This document shows, piece after piece, positions 58,701 through 64,000 of a stretch of DNA of 64,000 nucleotides. Source of the stretch: Trema orientale. Its lineage: Eukaryota > Streptophyta > Magnoliopsida > Rosales > Cannabaceae. The stretch lies in contig JXTC01000402.1 of NCBI GenBank assembly GCA_002914845.1, forward strand, positions 86,076 to 150,075, read 5' to 3'. The notes beneath the pieces were generated by a model, which was not told the origin of the DNA, made no database searches, and saw nothing but the letters and a program-made list of their open reading frames with translations. The first letter of the stretch is position 1, and the number at the start of each line of letters is the position of its first letter. A program made the position numbers and the translations under genes.

Positions 58701-61700
58701 TACAACAAAATGTCTTTGAAGAATTGGATGTAAGTATATATAAATTTATATAAATACATAAACTAGTTATAACTATAAGTAACTAGTATATAAAATTCTT
58801 TACTGTGTAGATACATTTAATAACTTAGTGTATATCATTCTTATTCTTGTATATAAATTATTGATTCTAGTACATGAGTTTCATGAGGTGATATGTGTAT
58901 AATAGATTTTTAATATATATGAATAAAAATGTCTTACATGATTGATAAACTTTCTAAGATTATGGTTTTCCGGTAGACAAATTAAGGATTCTACTGTGGT
59001 ATATAATCTTTTTACTTGTGTTGTATTATGTCATGTTTTTATGATATATAAAATTTTATGCTTATGGTACATTAAATGCTGTATATGATATATAAAATTC
59101 ATATAACTAACATGAAAAAGTATAATACAAATAAATTCTAACAATTATTCTGTTTTGCAAAATGAGTATTATGATTTCATCATCACCAATGATGAGTTCA
59201 GAGAGTCTTACATGGTGGAGTTTCGTACTCCAGAATTTATTGAACAAGAGAAGAACAAGCAGCAAAAAACTGCTCAAACCGAGCCCAAAGATTCAGCCTC
59301 AACAACAATCATCTCCACAAGACTTCTTGAGCAAATAATTCAGGAGAATAGAGAAACTAAACAAGAAGTGCAAATATTGAAGAAGCTTGTGTTGGAGATA
59401 CACAACAAAATCTTTGGACAAGAACAAGGACCAGGACCGGCTACTGAACAAGCTGGACCAAGTGCTACATTGGTTGAGGAAGAAGAAGTTGAAATTAGAG
59501 AAGAAGTAGAAAAAGAAGAACATAGAAAAGAGAAGGAATCTACCCAAACCATAGATGTAACTATTAAAATAAAATTTGATATGGGAATAAATAAATATAT
59601 ACCAATTTATAAAACATATTTATTACCTTATGTAAATTAAAGAATTTCCTTTTCTTTTTTTTTTAAAGGTGGTTTTGGGAGAACTAAAGATCTTGGGACA
59701 AGAACATGACCATACAACCAGAAAAGAGAACCAGCAAGAAGAGGTAGATATGGTTCATAGATTTTACAATATGGTTCTATATTTCATGCCTCTTGTAGAT
59801 ATAGACTAAAATAGCTAACATAAGCTTTCGGTATACAGGGGCCAACTACAAGCATCTCCCCTCAACAACAAAAAGATAAAAAGAGAAAGAAAAAGATGAT
59901 AGATGAAGAGGTATATACTAAAAATACTTTCTTTTGTGGTAGATAAATTTTGTACTAATGCTAATATGTCATGGTTCTTCAGGATGAGATTATGCAAGAT
60001 GTTGAACAACAAGAAGAAGATGCACAAAAACAACAGGTACAAAAAAGATCCTGAAAATAATAGATAACTTCTGGTATATGGTAGATAAACTTATACTTGT
60101 GATAAATATAAATTTGTATATGATAGATATATTTCAAATTATCTGAATGCCCTATTTTTCTGGTAGATAAAGTAATAACTGGAGTAGATATAATTTCATA
60201 TATGTTAGATATTATTCGTGCTATAACATTTTTAGTTGTGTTAATAAAAATATTCTGTTTTAGCAGATAAAATTAAGTACAAGGAAGATAATTTTTATAT
60301 ACTAAAACAGAAGATAGAAAAGGAAAGACAAAAATAATAGAGAAGGAGGTATATACTTATGTTTATATATTAATATATTCAGGTTTTTTCCTACATAACT
60401 TTCTCATTTTGGTAGATAAAATTATATATGTGGCAGATAAATTTATAATTATGGTAGATAAAAAATTCACAATATATTTACATACCATTACTAAAAGTTA
60501 TCTACCAACATGGTACTTATTATTTAATTAGATAAAAGTTTATAGTTTTCTTACTTGTATATATATATATATTTCTAAAAAGATTCTGGAGCAATAGAGC
60601 AAATTGTATGAACTACTCCAATTGCATCAGATAATGCAGAAACAAAGGTAAAAATACTAAAATATCTTGTTAGTAGATAATTTTTTAGTAGTGGTATATA
60701 ATATTTTGTACATGGTATATAAATTTAATCGCTCTGGTAGATAAAAACGGTATGTAAACATTTAGTTCTTTTTTTTCTAATAAAGGATTCTGAAGCTATG
60801 TAGAAAAATGCAGAGGCTGCTGCAACTGTGTCAGATATTGCAGAAGAAAAAGATTCTGGAGCAATAGAGCAAATTGCAGGAACTGCTCCAATTGTATCAG
60901 TTAATGCAGAAGAAAAGGAGGAGCAAGAAGCAAAGGTAAAAACACTAAAATATCTTATTGGTAGATAATTTTTTAGTAGTGGTATATAATATTATGTACA
61001 TGGTATATAAATTTATTCGCTCTGGTAGATAAAAATAGTATGTAAATATTTAGTTTTTTTTTTTCTAATAAAGGATTCTGGAGCTATGCAGAAAAATATA
61101 GAGGCTATTGCAACTATATCAGATATTGCAAAAGAAAAGCAAAAGCAACAACCAAAAGTAAAAAACTAATCTCCCTTATTAGTAGATAACTTTTTAGGCA
61201 TGGTATATAAATTTTTGTTCCTAGTATATAAATAGAACAAAAGGTAAAAAATTTAATCTCCATTGTTGGTAGATAAATTTTTAGGTATGGTACATGAATT
61301 TCTGTTCTTGGTATATACATGAATTTTTTTCTATTTTCTCACAAGAATCTTATTTCGTGTTGTAAAAACTAGAACCAAAAAAGGTTAATGTACAAAGACG
61401 ATCCCCAAGACAATTAAAATTGGGAGAGAAAAGAATCAGGGAAGAACTAGAGAAAAGCAAGGTAAATGCTTTAGATAATTTGAATTTCTATCTAAGATTT
61501 TTGTTCAAAGAAGTATATGGTTTTCTTACTTGTATATATATATATTTTTAAAAGGATTTTGCAGCAATAGAAAAAACTGCTGGAACTACTCCAATTATGT
61601 CAGATAATGCAAAAGAAAAGGAGGAGCAAGAAGCAAAGGTAAAAAAGAAAACTAAAATATCTTGTTGGCAGATAATACTTTTTAGGTAGGGTATATAAAT

Positions 61701-62380
61701 TTTTGTTCTTAGTATATAAATATTAAGATACTGGTATATATTATTTACTTCATGGTATATAATATAAATATTTTGGTCAATAAAAATGGTATGTGATGTA
61801 AATTCTACTACTACAAACAACTTTTTACTTGTTTCAAGTTCCTACTATATCTAACTCACCTCTAAATCTACTTTTATAGGGAAAAGAAGCAAGCACGATT
61901 GAAGCCCATATCGAAGAAGAACAGGGTGATATCGCCTCAAAATATAAAAGAACCAAAGCTACAGCCAAAAGGATTTTGAAAACAAATACTCAGGAAGAAG
62001 AAGAAAATGTGTTGGCAAAAAGGGTCAAAGTAGTCATGCCCATAAAAAAGGCACGTGCCTCCAAGACCAAGAAAAAGACTATCTCTTAAATTATATATGC
62101 TGTGTTTAGTAGTTATATTAATATCATAAGAATTTTTGTATGAATTATGACAACTTGAGTATAGTTTGCTACTATGAGCATAGCTATGTGTATATATATA
62201 TGTTATGAATGAAATCATTTGTGGCTATGTGTTTCTGAAGGATTCTTTTTACTTTAAGGTTGCGAGAGATATGACTCATGCTTTTTACAGTTTGAAACTA
62301 TTTTCTTTTTATTATAGCAGGTTTTCAAGGAGTAAGCAATGACTTATTATTTTTATGTTTGGTATATAAACTTATATACT
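55752..62380. mobile_element. MULE B, collinear second copy of the left part of MULE A
   Basis: From GGGCTTATAGGTATCTG onward it follows MULE A (36046-42720) base by base for about 6.6 kb with scattered substitutions and small indels, in the same orientation. It includes the CT-rich leader, DUF1985 region, exon modules and Lys-rich tail. At 62380 a CACTA element interrupts it, at a point corresponding to about 42713 in MULE A. The transposase half, if present, lies beyond the window. Confidence 0.85.
58000..62088 (+). pseudogene. DUF1985-domain gene of MULE B
   Basis: It corresponds exon by exon to the gene in MULE A. DUF1985 blocks are visible at about 58000-58700 (KLANLHIIENFLLGNQGRI, GRISFKETIASF). 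It shares the TGA after LHHFVI with copy A but has TGA where copy A has TAG in the same Trp position (58461). Additional stops follow, for example TAG at about 58586. The Gln/Glu-rich exon at 59155-59560 is open and nearly identical to copy A. The tail exon (61880-62088) ends ARASKTKKKTIS with TAA. Repeated modules lie near 60592, 60786, 60850, 61074 and 61555. No peptidase domain was seen. Confidence 0.6.
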
Positions 62381-62402
62381 CACTACAACAAAACAGGAAT
62401 AG

Positions 62403-62750
62403 AGCGGCGACAAATATCGCTGCATTAAATGAAATTGTCGCCACTTTAGATCTAAAGCGGCGACAATGTCCCTGCTTTAGAGTCGTTGCTAGAAGTTCGC
62501 AGGTATAGGCACCTAAAGCGGCGACAAGTGTTGTCCCCGTATTAGAAATTTAAAGTGGCGACAGTTGTCCCCGCTAAAAAGTCGACAAAAATACTATCTG
62601 ACAGACCAATAGCGGCGACAATTTTGAAATTATCGCCGCTATAATTTTTTTTAAAGTGGCGACAAATGTCGCCGCCTTAGGTCGAATTTTATTTAATTAA
62701 ATAATTAATTAATTTTGTAATCTAAAGCTAAAGCGGCTTTAAAGCAAATT
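62403..62750. repeat. Subterminal repeats of the CACTA element
   Basis: The sequence AAAG(C/T)GGCGACA recurs in both orientations at least eight times (for example 62403, 62437, 62456, 62518, 62553, 62612, 62624, 62655). Pairs such as GGCGACAAATGTCGCC form small hairpins. Such arrays are binding sites for the TNPA-type protein in En/Spm-type elements. Confidence 0.8.
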
Positions 62751-62998
62751 TTGTTTTTTTTTTAAATTAGATATTTTAAATATTTAATTATGTAATTAAA
62801 ATAATAATTTTTATATATTTAATTTTTAATTAATAGCAACTAATTAAAATTTAAATAAATAAGAAATATATTAAGGTAAGCAAAATATATTAATAATTAG
62901 TAAAAAAATGTAGAAAGTAATATTTTAAATGACATTGAAATTAAAAAAAGTTGTCAAACACTAAAAATATATAATGTTGTCGGAAAATAGAAAAAATT

Positions 62999-63985
62999 CT
63001 ACAAGCCTAAGTCCTCATCCTCGGTTTCTTCACTGTCATTTTCTTGATGAGTCGGTGGAGGATGGGCGAAACGAGGTGGCAGCGGCGGAGGCAGGGGCAT
63101 CGTGCCAAATGATGTCGAAGTGGACCCCAGATGGATAGGAGCAGATGTAGACATGTTGACATCTGGTACAAGCGATGACAAGATCCTCTGCATATGAGCT
63201 ATCTGTGCCGCCTGAGCCTCTATTGATCGCTGTTGTTGAGCGATCATCTCCTGAGTGGCTTCCTCTCGTTGCTGAGCTGTCGGCATGTATTGTTGGCTCT
63301 CGTGTATGTATCGTTGGACATCCTCAGGTACTGGCGGTGGAATGTCTGGTGGGGCAGATCTAGTACTGGAAGTGGACTTACTCAACTTACGTCCGATACC
63401 TCTCCTAAATCCGCAACGTGTACCGAGAACCTCATCCGCTATATGAGCATCAGTGACCAAAGCAGATGAACTCGAACCAGATTGGGAAGATGCTTGAGAT
63501 TGAGTGTTATGAATCTCAAGCATCTAATTCTACAAAAAAAGATTAAAATTAGTATATAGAAAAAAAATTAAAGATTTAGTTTAAAAAAAATTAATTAATG
63601 ACATACATAATTGGTCTCAAACTGTGGACTCGGCCATCCAGTCCGCTCAGTGAAGTAGCGATCCCTGAAACTCTCAGCAACTGGTTGAAGCTCGCCAGTA
63701 CTAGGATTGCGCTATAAAAAAATTAAAGGGACATAATTTATTACTAATATTTAATAGTTTAAAAATAAAAAGTATTATAAGAAAAATCACAATTTTATTA
63801 CCTTCTTATATCGTTTGTGAGCAATGGAAGCGGCTCCCTGTTTGCTCACTGCTAACTGACGTGCCCTATTTGCAGCATTTCTTTCAGACATCGCCTTTAG
63901 GAAAAAAAAATAATTATAATATAATATTGCATTACTTAATACTAAATGAATAATTCATAAGTACACACTAACCCTAAACTCTGGA
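62999..63985 (-). CDS. CACTA-encoded Ptta/En/Spm (Transposase_24-like) protein, partial
   Basis: The exon at 63523-62999 encodes DEVLGTRCGFRRGIGRK, the conserved VLGxRxGxxxGxG motif of this family, then a Gln-rich coiled coil (QQREEATQEMIAQQQRSIEA) and a Pro-rich, acidic C-terminus ending EETEDEDLGL. Upstream exons at about 63712-63608 (RNPSTGELQPVAESFRDRYF) and 63895-63803 (SERNAANRARQLAVSKQGAA) are the Transposase_24 core; DLFDSPEFRV lies at about 63999-63970. Introns have plausible GT/AG ends. This protein class is thought to bind the subterminal repeats. A TAG directly before the last exon's Met leaves the junction uncertain. Confidence 0.75.
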
Positions 63986-64000
63986 GAGTCAAAAAGGTCG

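Larger units (their letters stand above)
62381..64000 (-). mobile_element. CACTA (En/Spm) transposon, left end and second gene
   Basis: The end CACTACAACAAAACAGG is a standard plant CACTA terminus, preceded by ACT (62378-62380), the likely 3-bp target duplication copy. The flanking sequence matches MULE A up to exactly this base, which fixes the insertion point. Subterminal repeats (62403-62750) and a minus-strand Ptta/Transposase_24-type gene follow. The TNPD-like transposase and the other end lie beyond the window. Confidence 0.9.

Overview
This is nuclear DNA from a plant, most likely a eudicot. The evidence is an RPM1-type CC-NB-ARC resistance gene, a plant nitrilase-family gene, spliceosomal introns, and plant lineages of LTR retrotransposons, MULE, CACTA and MITE elements. 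The sequence is AT-rich, apart from one GC-rich block at 21.4-25.6 kb. I see no intact host gene. The window is a nested transposon landscape with the remains of two host genes. Species cannot be settled from the sequence alone.

Layout. 0-4.7 kb: AT-rich spacer with a MULE-type MITE (256-546, 9-bp target duplication) and a palindromic MITE. 4.7-10.7 kb: a decayed Ty1/copia element on the minus strand (copia A) that contains a Tourist-like MITE and carries a second LTR in inverted orientation. 11-13.4 kb: spacer with a periodic TTGAC/GTCAA repeat and another MITE. 13.4-19.7 kb: a CC-NB-ARC gene on the minus strand whose first exon is split after codon 27 by a TNT1-like copia element (copia B, target duplication GACTC). 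20.1-31.3 kb: a large LTR element on the minus strand with about 2.3 kb LTRs and a non-coding interior. Its 3' LTR contains a TRIM (20858-21261) and a GC-rich 4.1 kb LTR element carrying an intron-containing Transposase_28-like gene. 31.3-32.9 kb: a Ty3/gypsy remnant (gag fragment, tRNA-Asp PBS, LTR). 33.5-34.8 kb: CACTA-derived debris and a tandem duplication.

36.0-48.5 kb is a 12.5 kb MULE with two convergent genes. On the plus strand is a DUF1985-type gene lacking any visible Ulp1 peptidase. On the minus strand is a MuDR-type transposase. A second collinear copy of the left 6.6 kb lies at 55.75-62.38 kb, where a CACTA element (62381 to beyond the window) interrupts it. Between the MULE copies lies the 5' part of a nitrilase-family gene (deaminated glutathione amidase type). 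A nearly intact copia element (copia C, 50128-55449, target duplication GTTTG, LTRs about 2% diverged) splits it after codon 4.

Two themes recur. First, both recognisable host genes were broken by copia insertions inside their first coding exons, with 5-bp target duplications. Second, decay is dominated by G-to-A changes on the sense strand: Trp codons become stops, and catalytic Asp/Glu become Asn/Lys. This is what deamination of methylated cytosine would produce in silenced repeats. The oddest structures are the MULE introns, full of a short sense-oriented motif (GGTATATAA/GGTAGATAA) whose direction flips where the transcription units converge, and an amplified exon module in the DUF1985 gene.
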